A stretch of DNA of 64,000 nt from Silene latifolia (GCF_048544455.1 NC_133537.1:13205541-13269540), one strand, 5' to 3'; positions 50,640 through 63,046 are shown, counted from the stretch's first letter. Numbers and translations: made by a program. The notes: generated by a model not told the origin, from the sequence alone.

Positions 50640-51440
50640 TACGTATGCCTTCGGGTAAGGTTACTTCATTTGAGTCAAGTATGAAGGTTGCCGTTATACG
50701 GTTATGGGTGTGGGGTTTTGGGACACGGGGAGAAAAACTGTAATTAAACTAGGTCAAGGCAGAAACGGGAGTTCAGAGACAGAACTCAACCAGGAACAGG
50801 CGCAGCAGAGCTGCGTCCCTTGGAAGAGGCGCATCAGTTGCTGCGTCTGTTCCTTAGCTCAGTTTTGGCTGTGAAGCCGGAATTGCAAATCGTTAATATT
50901 CATTGGTGATTTTAACGCTTGATTATATTATTTGACTCGGATAGAAGTGGTTTAACAGATTATTTACATGTGATTGAGGTCATGAAAACGATAAAACATG
51001 AATAAAGCCGATTAGGATGAATTATTACAAGATTTATAAAATTATTAATTACAAATTAACAAAGTAATCAAATTAATTAGAATAAACAAGTTATTAATGG
51101 TGGATTAATGACGGTGACGGTAAATAACAGATGCGAATATATCAACGACGAATTCCAGAGACTCAATATGGGTAAATCGAATCTCTAAAACCCGAAATTA
51201 TTGATTTTAATGACGAAAACCCGCAAATATGGATTACTTGGGATTTAAGTCGGGATGTTAAAGATGAATTAAATATTAAGAATTATTTACATGTTAAAAT
51301 TATCATACTCAAGTTATTGTGTCGATGAAACAAAGAACAATTCAATTCGAAACAAAAAAACGAACAGACGAACAAAAGACGAAGGAAGAAGAAAAGAAGC
51401 AGGAACTGCGGCAGCCTCACGAAGAGGCGCAGCAGGTACT
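50640..51440. other. Unidentified repeat-like DNA with GC-rich aggcgcagca phrases
   Basis: Within AT-rich DNA, two GC-rich patches (50794-50855 and 51405-51436) carry gaacaggcgcagcagagctg, gaagaggcgcat, gttgctgcgtctgttcc and gaagaggcgcagcag. The first patch is roughly self-complementary. It probably belongs to an older transposable element that the copia-type element later entered. It could not be named. Confidence 0.4.
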
Positions 51441-52719
51441 TGTTAGGATTCAATAATCTCATTAGTTTACATATTCATATATGAATTAATTTATTTGGTC
51501 ATAAAATAAATACAAGATCTTATGCATGCAAACATAAAACAAAGTAGAGAATAAATCGTCACTTCTTACATTTGTGTTTTGGATTTTGGGCACCAACAAG
51601 ATCTCCTTCTTGTTAGTTCTTGAGCTTTCCAATAATGGATGAACACGGTTCAAATTAGAACCTCTCCCAAAAGCATATACCCAAGGAATACCCTTAATAA
51701 CCAATATTATTATGTACTAGTAATAATATTAATCTTACTTAAAAATGACACAAAAATTGATTTATTGGCCCTTGAAAATTTCGGACAAGGGGAGTAATAT
51801 TGTGAGGTTTCTTTCTCTAAGTTTTCACAAATTGTAGAGAATGTAATAATTTTCTAACACTAGAAAATATTAGGTAAGGTAGTGAATAATTATATAGGAA
51901 AAACCATTGGCATTTTCCTAGTGGAAAAACCGGTTGGGGGTGGGTTATTAGGGAGCCAATGTATGCAAAAGATACTCTTCACAAAAGCTTGTAGGGTTGC
52001 ATGGCTAGACATAAGGCTTAATCATTATGTTTCCATTTAAAATAATAAACACAATTTTAAACCCTAACCCTCCCCATTTTCGGTACACTTAACATAAAAT
52101 GGAAGGTCCATTTTATTTTGTCATTTGTCAATTGTGACATATGTGACATGTTACTTGACATGTGAAATTGTAATGTATTTTTTAACATATTAAAAATTAA
52201 CATACTCATAAAATATGTCATATACAAAATCGACTAGTAATTCGTAGTTACTTGTACCAAAACGGTTTATCAATTATAAATCACAACGTCTTGTATTTAT
52301 AATAAATTATTCATTCAATTTCAATTGTTTCGTAAACAATAATTTATTCTAAGTAATAAAACAATTCGATTACTTAGACCGTATCTAATTTAATCGAATT
52401 ACAATAAGACACGTTAACTTTACTCACAAAATCATCCGTCAATTTTAACCAATTTAATTAACTCGTATCGGCATACGATTAATTAAATAATCAATTAAGA
52501 GTATTTCCCTATAGGTATGACCTAAGGGGATCAACTGATCACCACCGTCGCACGACAGTAATGTCAAACTCTAGTCAGCCAATCATTACCGATATGTGTG
52601 AACCAGTTGACTGTAAAATATTACATCCCACATGTATTCTTAAAAATGAGATTTAAACATGTGATCATCATGATCGACAGTTGTGATCGCATTATTGTTG
52701 GAGGACACTTATTCCAACA
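51441..52719 (-). repeat. 3' LTR of the gag-only copia-type element
   Basis: About 1.28 kb with TG...CA ends (tgttaggattc at left, ttccaaca at right). The sequence just right of it, atctcccacttatcc, is the complement of a polypurine tract, which fixes the orientation. No second copy lies in the window. Confidence 0.65.
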
Positions 52720-55700
52720 ATCTCCCACTTATCCTCGACAAGTGTGCGTCACCAATTCTCTTGTCCTATTACTATCTCCCACTCAATACAAGGTGTCTTT
52801 TGGGTCGTACTTGCAAGTGATCATATCGAGAGTGGTTTCCTCGATTTGGAGAATAACTGATTGACCGGAATTATCTACCATAGATACCTTCCGAGCGTGG
52901 TCACGCATTTCCAGTTCATTACTCCTCGAGTGGCCCTGAGATATTGTTTTAACCCTGACAAGGAGTGGACAATTCCTATCGCACTATTCCCTTCGCCATC
53001 ATAACCCAAAATATGCCCATTTGACCCCATTTATGAAGGTCGTAGTAACATAAATCAAAGTTAATCTGAAACTGTGCCACTTTAGGCGAACAGTCTTTAG
53101 TCAAAGAATTGACTCATTAGAATACTATAGTAGCTCTCGCCACGACCAGGCTATATAAATTTGCCAGAACTCTATAAGCGGTCATTACTCATTAGCCCGA
53201 CAAAGTGTTCTTAACAGTCTGCCTATGTGATCGACTAGTCATCTCACATGACTCCATGGCACTTGAACTTGCCATCAATCGCATTACACTCTAGTCACTT
53301 CGAGACGTCGCCTCATGTAAGTGACTATGGGCGAATACAATGCTAATCCGTGTTCACTTTAACGGGGTTCAATTGTCTCTACAACCCGTTTGGATGTAAC
53401 AAAGTATAAGGTGAGTTAATAATAATAACTCAAACGACAAATGTGGACATCACATTCGGGTAGTCAATACCATATTACCACCTTGTGATGTATATTGCAA
53501 GTGTGTAAACACTAGTTATTCGCAACATGAGTTTAACACACCATGTGTCCATGTGTTCAAACTCTTGAATTGCATTTTCCTATATTTTCATGTTTGTCTT
53601 ACATAGCATGTATCTTACCAAGTACATATCTAGTTTCTCAAACTAGGTTTAGGTTCTTTATTTTGAGAGAATTTTCTTGTTGTTTATCACATAACAACCG
53701 AATTATGGTGGACGACATAACTTGCACTAGTCAAGTGTTCTTCCAACTCATAATGTACCAGGTATATGTTTTGTAGGATCTTGCAACAATTGTCAAGATG
53801 ATTAGGCTAGCACTTCTCATAAGTCCTAGCAAATTTGAAAATACTAGTTTTGAGTAACTTCTTACTATAACTAAGTATCTTTTCAAACTTCTTATTTCTC
53901 CTTTTAGCTTAATTAGCTTAGGATTTTCATAAACCCTTACGCGTTTTCGAAACTTCAATATGTGCAACTTCTTGTCATATAACAGAGTGCTCTATCAAAC
54001 ACTAGAATAGCTCATTAGTTCTCCTCGAGAATTCATGACGATTCTTATATGGCTTACCAATGACTCATCATGCTCTTAAGCATATGATTCATTATAGGAC
54101 ATGTGCATGATTATTCTAATGACGGAAACATTAGTAATTTTTAATCATGTAATCAACCATTCTTAGGTTCAATGAATGACCGTGACTGCTTATGGTAATT
54201 CTATTTTCATCGATATGAATAACCTGCATTTCTCGTTGATTTGATGTGCATATCTCAATGCCTATCCAACATCCCATGTTGTGATTGGATTCATCTTAGT
54301 CCATTTTCATCCAGAATTGAAAACTCAAATACTTCTTTGTGAAAGACAGTACTAACTCGTCATTCTCAATGAGAAATGAGTTATAAATTTCACAAGATGA
54401 TTGCTCCCACTAAATTTCATGTCTTCACATGATAATTTCAAACTCTCACTCAATTCCACATGTTTCGTATTTGACTACTTAATCGAAACATTTCAAGAAT
54501 TGAAATCAATTTTGCTTTGCCAAGTTATTAAGATAAAACCATATATGTTTCCAACATATCTTTTCGAAATACCTATTTTGAAAAGGTTTTAATTTTAAAC
54601 TTATGGAAAGAGATTTTAATCTTTAACTCATTCATTTTTATAATGATGCGTAGCAATGTCATTATTTAAAAGTGAAATCTCATTTAATACACGTCCTTCT
54701 CAAAATACCCTTTTCGGAAGGAGGTTTAACCATTTCATTTTCATAATGAGGTTAAGTAATGACACTAGCGTGGTTAACAATTAACTTAGCTCTTGTAGAC
54801 ATCGGCATATCTTTCTTTGCAAATTTTAATCATAAATCTCATTTATATTCAAGGATGCAACTTTGTTTCATTTAGGCTCTTAAGTAAATATCAATATTGA
54901 AACTCTATTCATATCTAGGTCATAAACTAGTAAAATCTCTTGTTGAGACTTTTCTTTAGTCATTTTCATTCAAGAACTTTCTTTTGGTCTCCTCGTGTAG
55001 TTATCTTAAGAACATATTCTTTTGATTACTTCACTTGGTCTCTTTGTCATGTACATCTCATCTACTCAAGACCATAGATCTCATTTATTCATGTATACTA
55101 TCTATTTTGGTATACAAATCATTCTTTCTTTCGTAGATCTTATTTACTCAAGCATACAAATTATTCTTTGTATTCTTTGTGTCTTCATTTTTCTCCACTC
55201 TATCTTTAGAATAAATACACTAGATATTCAAAGATGGCTTATGAGACACAAATAATGATTTTGAAGTAGAAGGAGGACTATCTCATAGATTGACTAATAG
55301 ATTTTAGAATTGATGAGTGTACTTGGTAATTGACATTCCTTTAGGAGAGTTCATCAACTCAACATCACTTTATAATTGATCATACACAAGCTTCAAGCTT
55401 GTGGACATATAATGAATCCTATCATTATAATTGTCTATTGGATCACTTTAAGTAGATGTTCATATGTTTCTATGTGCAAGCATATAAAGACGAATTTTTA
55501 GAACAAATAAATACGATAAAAAGGATGACTTGGGTTGCAAGAAAAGCCACCAAAATCAAAAATACAACCATTGTTTAAAAGGATCATACATTTCCATGTC
55601 GAACACGGTTTTCAAAATAGTTCTAAAATCCATAACATTAAAATCCATCACATTAAAATAAAGACAATAATAAAAGCCAAACTTCATTGGTAGCTACTCC

Positions 55701-56939
55701 TAGCTCCTTCATGATTTCTTAAGCTTGCTTCTCTTTTCCCTTGTCTTTGCTTGGAGGGGGCCCTATTTACAATAAAAAGGGGATACATTATCACAACTTT
55801 GTATCAAAATACCATAGTTGAATTAGAAACATAAAAGAAAGGATAGTCATTTACCTACTGGAGTGATCTTTCCAGCTTTGATGTCACCAAGATACTTGGA
55901 ACAATTCCTCTTCCAATGTCCAACACCATTACAATAATGGCATTTATCAAGAGGACCCTTCTTGGTTTTGGAAGTACTAGCTTCAAAAGTCTTAACCTTG
56001 GTGTTCATGGGAGCTTGCCTCTTACTCTTTTTCCCATTCTTCTTGAACTTCCCATTGCTCTTAGTGCTTATATTAAGCACATCCTTAGGTGGGTTAACAT
56101 TTAGCCCCATGTCTCTTTCGGCTTGCACAAGTAACTTGTGCAACTCTTCAAGAGACACGTCCTTGTCTTGCATATTGAAATTCACCCGGAATTGTACATA
56201 TGCTTTGACTTTGGATAAGGAGTGAAGAATCCTATCAACAATGAGCTCCTTGGGGATTTCAACCTTTTGAATTTTCAATGTCTCGATTAGCTCCAACAAT
56301 TAGAGCACGTGAGGGCTAACCTTTTGCCCCATCTTGAAATCGAGATCAAAGAATGCCGAGGCCGCCTCATATTGGACGATCCTCGGTGTTTGTGAGAACA
56401 TTGTCACAAGTTTGGAATAAATTTCATAAGCGGTGCCCATTTTGAAAGCTCTCCTTTGGAGATCCGCCTCCATAGCAAAAATTAACACATTTTTGATAGC
56501 GACGGACTCTTTGTGGTAAGCCTCATATGCTTCCCTGGTGGCGGCACTCGACCTAGCATTAGGTCCGGGTGGAGAGGGTTCCATAAGGTAACGAACCTTA
56601 TCGTCACCTTGGGCGGCTAGCTTGAGTTGGGCATCCCAATCGGAAAATTTTGACCCATTCTTTTCTAGTTTACAACGATCTATGAAGGATCGAAGCCATG
56701 AAACATTAGTGAGAGCGTGAGCATTGTTGTTTGGTGCGGCCATTTGTTATGAGAAATAAAAGTGGTCTACAAAACAAAAATAGAAGGAATAAAACACTTG
56801 TCGTTATTAAAATAATAATAATACTCGTAAATTTTAATTTAAACAAGTTTTATTGCATTTATCTAGTGACCTCTACCCAACTTGATAAATGATTCCAAGA
56901 CCCAAATTCATATCAACTTGGGCACGCTTTGGCGATACA
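51441..56939 (-). mobile_element. Non-autonomous Ty1/copia-type element with gag only (TR-GAG/LARD-like), 5' end not seen
   Basis: Minus strand. The 3' LTR is at 51441-52719 (TGTTAGGATTC ... TTCCAACA), preceded in element orientation by a purine-rich ggataagtgggagat. The central 3 kb shows no pol domains. A gag-like region at 56743-55847 has an N-terminal copia-gag (UBN2-type) segment and a zinc knuckle CHYCNGVGHWKRNC (C-x2-C-x4-H-x4-C). The gag is broken, by at least one change. The region stops at 56940, where another LTR element begins, so the 5' LTR must lie to the right of that insertion or be lost. Only one LTR is available, so no age can be given. Confidence 0.75.
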
Positions 56940-58314
56940 TGTAACACCCAGGATATTTAAGAACGTTGTTGACCGATCTTGTTGACCAAACAGACCTTAG
57001 GGATGAATGGATGAGGGATCAGGCTTGTAACATGAGTTTTATAGGATTATTTACTCGACCTAGCTGAGGCTACTCGGCCGAGTATCACCCATACTCGACC
57101 GAGTAGAGCCTACTCGGCCGAGTACTCCCGTACTCGACCGAGTATGGCTGATGTCGACACGTTAATATAAACGCAAGTTCGCGAGATTCATTTCATTTTT
57201 CTCTTTTCCTCGACAGTTCCTCTTTCCCTAACCCTAGCCTATCTCTCTCTCCTATCACCCCATATCTTCACACTCTAATGCTTTAGCCTAAACCTCCACC
57301 ATGGGAAGGACGGGATTCGCTGGGGAAGAATGACGTGTGTGGTGGTCGTCTATGTCACCGCCAATGTGTAAGGTTAGGTAAGTTTCTGCCTTGTGTTATT
57401 TTGAGTGATTCTTTGAGTATAGTCGTGTAATAGGAGATGATTATCATTGTTAGGATGCTTATTGGAGTCGTGTGTGGTTGTAAATGGAAGTCTTACATGC
57501 TTTGCGATGAGGTAGGGTTTCCTACTCGGCCTTTCATCGTTAATTGATTTAAGATTGTGATTGTCGTGTATGATTGTTATCTCGCGATCATCGGGGTATT
57601 GGCGTAGTGGTGACGGTGGTGTTGTGGCGGTGTTGTGACGGTGGTGGTGTTGTGACAATTTGTGAGGCGTGTGTGTGTTGTGATGGTGGTGGAGTCACTT
57701 GCGGGAGTGACTTCACACCCTAGTTCGCCCTCCGTGGAACCCGCCACGGGAGGGGATGTGCACATTAAGGGACAGGGATTGTTAGTCGCTCGTTGATGAG
57801 CTGGACTAGGTGGGATGGGCTGCGGTCACCCACTGGCGGCGAGGATTACCTGTTGTGATGGGTAATCTGGCAGGGCTACACCCTTCGGAGTGTAGTCGAT
57901 TACTGTGTGAGGTCCTAAGACTGGGATAGTGGATGATCAGTTGTTTACATTGTTGTTTTCTGTCTTACATTTGGTTAGTCAGTACTGACCCCGTGGTTGT
58001 TGTTTTGTAAAACCTGCGGTGATCCATTCGAGGATGGTGAGCAGTTGGCTTAACAGGTAATGTTGATTGAGGCTGCTAGGATTGGAGGGATCGAGTCATC
58101 ACGCTACCAGTTTAAAGATGCGAGTCATAAGTGTTGTAGTTGTCTCTCAGTTAGAAAGTCTTTGTATTGAGTTGTATGGTACGAATCATTTAATAATATA
58201 AGATTGTTCTTTTATTGTCTAATTTGATCTACCTCCTCGGGAAACCGATATGGTGACACCGTCATACACTGGGATGGTCCTTGATAAGGCATTTTGGCGT
58301 ACGGGGGTGTTACA
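56940..58314 (+). repeat. 5' LTR of the Athila ORF1-like element
   Basis: 1375 bp with the inverted tips tgtaacaccc/gggtgttaca. It matches the sequence from 63047 to the window end. It carries four copies of a 14-bp palindrome about 20 bp apart (57071-57144). Confidence 0.92.
57071..57144. repeat. Array of 14-bp palindromes, 5' LTR
   Basis: TACTCGGCCGAGTA and TACTCGACCGAGTA alternate, with starts at 57071, 57092, 57111 and 57131 (spacing 21, 19, 20). A degenerate copy (actcgacctagctgaggct) precedes them. The GG form is a perfect palindrome. Confidence 0.95.
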
Positions 58315-58317
58315 AAG

Positions 58318-58329
58318 TGGTATCAGAGC
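58318..58329 (+). other. Primer binding site, initiator tRNA-Met type
   Basis: TGGTATCAGAGC three bases after the 5' LTR. This is the standard plant LTR-retrotransposon PBS complementary to the 3' end of initiator tRNA-Met. Confidence 0.9.
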
Positions 58330-58997
58330 CGACGATTTTGGAACCTGAACCAATGAATATAATGAATATAGGGTGTCAAATAAAATGAACCTGGTGTATG
58401 TACGTTGGGAGCCCCAGCCGATGCTAGATTTTGGGTGAGTAGGCGCCCACATTTCAAAATCATGGCCCCATCGGACTTAAGCCAGACACGGGGAAAAGGG
58501 TAGCTAGTGAGAGTCGTTGATTACTTGGTGATGATTGTGGTGTGTATCTATTACTAGGGTGGTATGTGTTTTGATGTATGTGTGGAAAAGTTGGAGTGAG
58601 CGATGGAATTGTTACAATGTGCAACCGGTGATAAGTTAACCAATTTGTTTCACGATGAATGTGTTGTGTGTTGAATTGCTACGTTGCAAATGTGATTATG
58701 GTGTATGTCTGGTGTTTAGCGGAATTAGAGATGATGTGACATAAGAGTTAAACCTTGCAGGTACTGTAATTAGATTGTTGAGTATGCTATAAGGATAGAA
58801 TATAATAGTTTCATGGCAAAGTGAGGAATGAAGGTAGGAGTGATGATTGTTCCGATGATGGATGTGATGTTGTTATGTGTTTATGTGGTAGAAATCAGCT
58901 TTAATAGTGACGAGCCGGATGCACGGAACTCCGAACGATATTATTTAATTTTGCAAGAACAATGAAAAGTTACGACTTCTTCTTCGTTTTCGGAAAA

Positions 58998-59223
58998 CTT
59001 GACCGAGTAGGTGAGTGTACTCGACCGAGTAGACCATACTCGGCCGAGTACCAAGCTACACAACCGAGTGTCCGTTTTGTGAAAATAATAATCGCTTCTG
59101 TTTTTCAAACCTCGATCGAGTAAGAAAGGTACTCGACCGAGTAGTGTACACTCGGCCGAGTATCCTAAATACTCGACCGAGTAGTCGACACTCGGCCGAG
59201 TATTCCCAATACTCGACCGAGTA
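58998..59223. repeat. Array of 14-bp palindromes, leader before the ORF
   Basis: Ten exact or near copies start at 58998, 59018, 59038, 59058, then 59109, 59130, 59149, 59170, 59189 and 59210. The spacing is 19-21 bp, with one 51-bp gap. Forms with GGCC and GACC centres alternate through most of it. Confidence 0.92.
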
Positions 59224-59773
59224 TTACTGTAGCAGGACTTATGCGGGTTATACAAAAACCCTATTTTCGTTCCTTTCTCTCTTATTTCTGCCTCCCACCT
59301 TTCTTTTTCCTTCTCTCTAAAAACTCCATATCCTTCCTTCCTCAAGCTTTTGAGTAAAACTTTGGTGTTCTACTTGTTCTTGCTTGCCTCAAACTAGTCT
59401 AAGGTAAGATTTAAACTTAATTTTCTCAACTGCTTCCAAAATTATGGTATACTAGCATGCTATATTCGATTTCCTTGCTAAAACAATTGAAATTTAGTCT
59501 TTAACTTATTGATTCTTGGATTCAACTGTATATAGATCTTGTGTATGTCTTGATTGATTAATTTCATGGTTTAAAATTCAATTTCTGAATTCTAGGGTTA
59601 CCAAAAACGAAACTCTCCTTGTTAATGATGATTATTCCTTAAATTGAAACAATTTAAAGCTTGGAACCATATGAATTGAAAGGTAATTGGTGATTTTCTG
59701 ATAGTTGTCGTAAAAAGATCGTTCTAAAATCGATATACAATTGAAAACAGTCCGTCTTTTGCCCTAAGAATTT

Positions 59774-61387
59774 TTGTGTCAATCCCCTGTTAAAGAGTTG
59801 TTTCCTTGCAGTATGGTGAAAACCAGAGGCTTACCCAACAAAAGAACTCGTGCTAATGTCCAGCTTGAGACTGGTCAGTCAAGCACTGAACCGGTAGTTC
59901 CACCGGTGGAGGCACATCCATCGGTAATATTCTCTGACTTCAATCATCGTAAGGCATTTGTGGCTCTTATGCGTCGTCCTTTTCGCCCTACCCGCTGTGT
60001 TAACCCTGGTATCCTTGAGACCTTGGGGATCAAGGAGGACATATTTCATATTTTCAAGATTTTGGGCATGGAAGGGTTGTATCATCTGAGAAAGAAATCC
60101 TACCCCCACTTGACCTTAGAGTTTTTGAGCTCTTTTGTTTATGATAAGAAGGGAAAGACTGTCTCTTTTCGTCTCAAGAATGAGGATCATGAGCTTACCC
60201 TAGACGAGTTGGCTGACCATTTGGGTTTAGAGGCCGAGAAGGATGGGTACCTTAGTGATGTGGCTAAGAATAGCGGTGCACCTCAATACCTTCCATATTT
60301 GACTGGCAGACCTGCCCCTAGTGCCAGTGCCATGCTGATTAATGATGTGCAGCACGTTTCCCTTCGTATGTTCCTGAGGATGTTGACCTGTTTGTTGTAC
60401 TCGAGAGATGACGTGAGCAAGCTCAATTCTCACGAAGTCATGCTCCTTATGTCTTACCTTAACCTACACCGCCAGAAACCGTTTTACTATAGTGCTCCTG
60501 GTGTAGTGTGCTCTAGTCTTGAGCGCATGGCACAGTCCGAGACCCGACACATTGCCTGCGGGCCCATAGTGACCCGCCTAGCTCAGCGCCTGACAGATTT
60601 TGAGGCCCCACCTCCTGAGGGGAATGAGTATGTAGAGATTGTGTCTACCATGGACGCTCAGTACTGGCGTCAGAACCGATGGTTGAGGAAGATGGATGAT
60701 TGGTCTTATGCCTGGAGGGTGAGGGGAACTATGTGGATGGTGCTTCCGGACCTAGCTCATCTCCCTGTTGTTGATCATTTGGCTGAGTGGGAGACTTGTG
60801 TCATTCCTAGACCTGAGCCTCAGTCCTACCTGATTGACCCACGGATTCTCTTGGACTTACCTGAGCCTGTCACTGTACCCGAGGGACAGCAGCAGGCACC
60901 TCCCCCACCTCGGGAGCGTCATGGAGTGAGGCAGTCTAGGGCAGACCCGGTTGTACCTGAGCCCTCTTACTCTGGCCCTGACTCCTACCCTTACCACCCT
61001 TATCAGTACTCGCCCTACCCTACAGTGCATGACCCCAGGATGCAGCCTCATGAACTGGCTGAGCGGATCTCCTCTACTTTGGTGCTCCGCAACCTGCATG
61101 AGATGACCCTTAACCAGGGCATAGGGACACGATTAGCACACTGTCGGTGGAAGGGACCGGGGGTGGATACGGGAGTATTTCACGCCTATGGAGTTGACCC
61201 GAGTTCCGGAGACCTCCGGAGGAGACCGAGTTTGGCTACCTCGCGGGACCGTGGGGAGCCAACTGCGCGTCGATTAGGAGGGGACTACTCAGCAGCAACA
61301 GCAGGCTTTCCAGGAGCAGGGAGTTCAGGTGCAGGTACTTCTGGCGCAGGTGGTGATGATGACATGGAGGAGGGTCCCCGTTATTGA
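59774..61387 (+). CDS. Athila ORF1-like protein of the non-autonomous LTR element
   Basis: Open for 537 codons. A second ATG at 59813 (MVKTRGLPNKRTRAN) directly follows a ttgcag acceptor-like sequence and may be the true start. Residues about 50-290 resemble the domain Pfam names Arabidopsis retrotransposon ORF-1 / ATHILA (PF03078), with a PTRCVNPGILETLGI segment and the phrase LTLEFLSSFVYDKKGK. The C-terminal third is proline-, tyrosine- and then glycine-rich. In Athila elements the equivalent product is Gag-like. It is the only long ORF of the element, and looks open throughout. Confidence 0.7.
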   Translation: MCQSPVKELFPCSMVKTRGLPNKRTRANVQLETGQSSTEPVVPPVEAHPSVIFSDFNHRKAFVALMRRPFRPTRCVNPGILETLGIKEDIFHIFKILGMEGLYHLRKKSYPHLTLEFLSSFVYDKKGKTVSFRLKNEDHELTLDELADHLGLEAEKDGYLSDVAKNSGAPQYLPYLTGRPAPSASAMLINDVQHVSLRMFLRMLTCLLYSRDDVSKLNSHEVMLLMSYLNLHRQKPFYYSAPGVVCSSLERMAQSETRHIACGPIVTRLAQRLTDFEAPPPEGNEYVEIVSTMDAQYWRQNRWLRKMDDWSYAWRVRGTMWMVLPDLAHLPVVDHLAEWETCVIPRPEPQSYLIDPRILLDLPEPVTVPEGQQQAPPPPRERHGVRQSRADPVVPEPSYSGPDSYPYHPYQYSPYPTVHDPRMQPHELAERISSTLVLRNLHEMTLNQGIGTRLAHCRWKGPGVDTGVFHAYGVDPSSGDLRRRPSLATSRDRGEPTARRLGGDYSAATAGFPGAGSSGAGTSGAGGDDDMEEGPRY

Positions 61388-61689
61388 TCGTGTGTTATTA
61401 GACTGTTTGGTTTGATTTCTTTGATGTTGGATTTATTTGGTTGTGATGGATTTGTTTCGTTGTGTTGGATTTAGTACTTTTATTTTGGATATTGCTTTCG
61501 GGATTTATTATCTATTGCTGGATGACTGTACTCACCAATAAGGCCGTTACTTATTTAATTATCGTATGGAGACGTGTTGAATGTCGTTTATGTTAGGAAT
61601 TAGTTGTGTTTAATATTACTGGGAAAATTTGATGCAGGTTGATTGTGAATGCTCTAGGTAATGTCGGCAAAACGCTCTCTGGCTGTCAT

Positions 61690-61806
61690 AACTCGACCGA
61701 GCATAGTTACTACTCGACCGAGTAGAACTTACTCGGCCGAGTATACAAATATACTCGACCGAGTAGAGCTTACTCGACCGAGTAGCCTTTCATACTCGGC
61801 CGAATA
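61690..61806. repeat. Array of 14-bp palindromes, after the ORF
   Basis: Six copies start at 61690, 61711, 61730, 61752, 61771 and 61793, spaced 19-22 bp. It lies about 300 bp past the ORF stop. Confidence 0.92.
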
Positions 61807-63046
61807 TTGCTGAAACAGAGAACGGATGGGAAATAGCTATGTGAATTACATAAGTTATATGATAATTGTATGAAAGAGTTTGTTAGTGCCTTATTTTGCT
61901 ATTTAATACTATAAGATGTTCCACAGATGGATTATGGTTGTATCACGGATACGTGATTGTTGGAATAAGCTATGAATTTGTGAATGTTTCGTTGTATAAC
62001 ATTGGTGGGTTACCGGGAACTTAAATTGTTTAGGGGAGGAATACCCGAATCACTAAATTATATGAAAGGTAACACCATACTCATACAGCGTGTTAACTGT
62101 AATAAGTTTTATACGTATATATGTTTGATTACAGTGATAATTGCCTCAACGAGTTACGCATAAGACTGTTATTTCTCATTAATTCCATATTTTAATTTTT
62201 ATACACTACTTGGTTGCTGAAATATTTTGTCTTTATAAGTCACAAGTGTTAATGTCATAAAGTAAGTTGTGCTACAAGAGTCTATGAGTAATGTCACCGT
62301 CATGAGGTACGTTTTGGCTTTGGGCACGGGAAGTGGCTAGTGGTGAACTTCGGGGACGAAGTTCCTTTAAGAGGGGAAGAGTAATGTCGCGGAACTAAGT
62401 ATTTAATTATGTGAAATATGTATTTAATTATACCTATGATATTGGGAATCACATGTATGTTAGGCATGTTCGCATTCGGAATTACAATTATATTCCCTTT
62501 AAGCTGTATCCATGTTGTATTCAAGTAATATGAAGATCATACTGTGCACGGGTGTCTTAATTCAATTTATGATAATTGGTATAGGTGTACGGAATGTGGT
62601 GGTTGAGTATTGTTTTGAGTATTGCTTTACAATTGTGTATTGTTTTGCATTTGTATATTTGATATAAGCGTACGGAATGTGGTGGTTCGCAATTGTGTAT
62701 GGTTTTGCATTTGTATACTTGTATATCTGTATGGTTGAGTGCTGTTTTGAGTATTGCTTCGCATTTGTGTTCTTATGGTCGATAGTAGTTGTGTCGCGTT
62801 TGGCAAAAGAAGGCATGCGAATTCATTAATTTCCGTAAGAGTATGTGAAAGTTGGTGATTAGTATTGTTTGGAGGAGTAGTTGTGTTAGGCGATTGTTGT
62901 TTGAGTAAGGTGGTATGATGGTAATGTCAGGATGGTGTGAATTTTTGCACCTTGGTGTGGGTGGTTAATGTCACGGTACGTAAACTTGAGGAGAGTGTCG
63001 TGCGGGCAAAACTTCGGGTACGAAGTTCTTTTTAAGGGAGGAAGAT
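61807..63046 (+). other. Non-coding 3' internal region of the Athila ORF1-like element
   Basis: No ORF of note. It holds two similar tails, gacgaagttcctttaagagggg (near 62353; shown shortened elsewhere) and acgaagttctttttaaggga (near 63020). Only the second abuts the LTR. Between them are direct repeats of ggtgtacggaatgtggtggtt-like text (shortened) and ttgtgtattgttttgcattt-like text at 62580-62720. Confidence 0.6.

Noticed and set aside
52598-55255. Scattered short frames in the interior of the gag-only copia-type element
   Set aside because: None shows protease, integrase, RT or RNase H motifs. The region looks non-coding.
57071-59223. Regularly spaced repeats suggestive of a CRISPR array
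   Set aside because: The repeats are 14 bp with 5-8 bp gaps, lie in LTR retrotransposon sequence of a plant genome, and have no cas genes. They are palindromic sites, not a CRISPR array.
59774-59812. Upstream ATG as the start of the Athila ORF1-like protein
   Set aside because: Kept only as the outer limit of the open frame. The ATG at 59813, right after an acceptor-like ttgcag and giving MVKTRG, is the more likely start.
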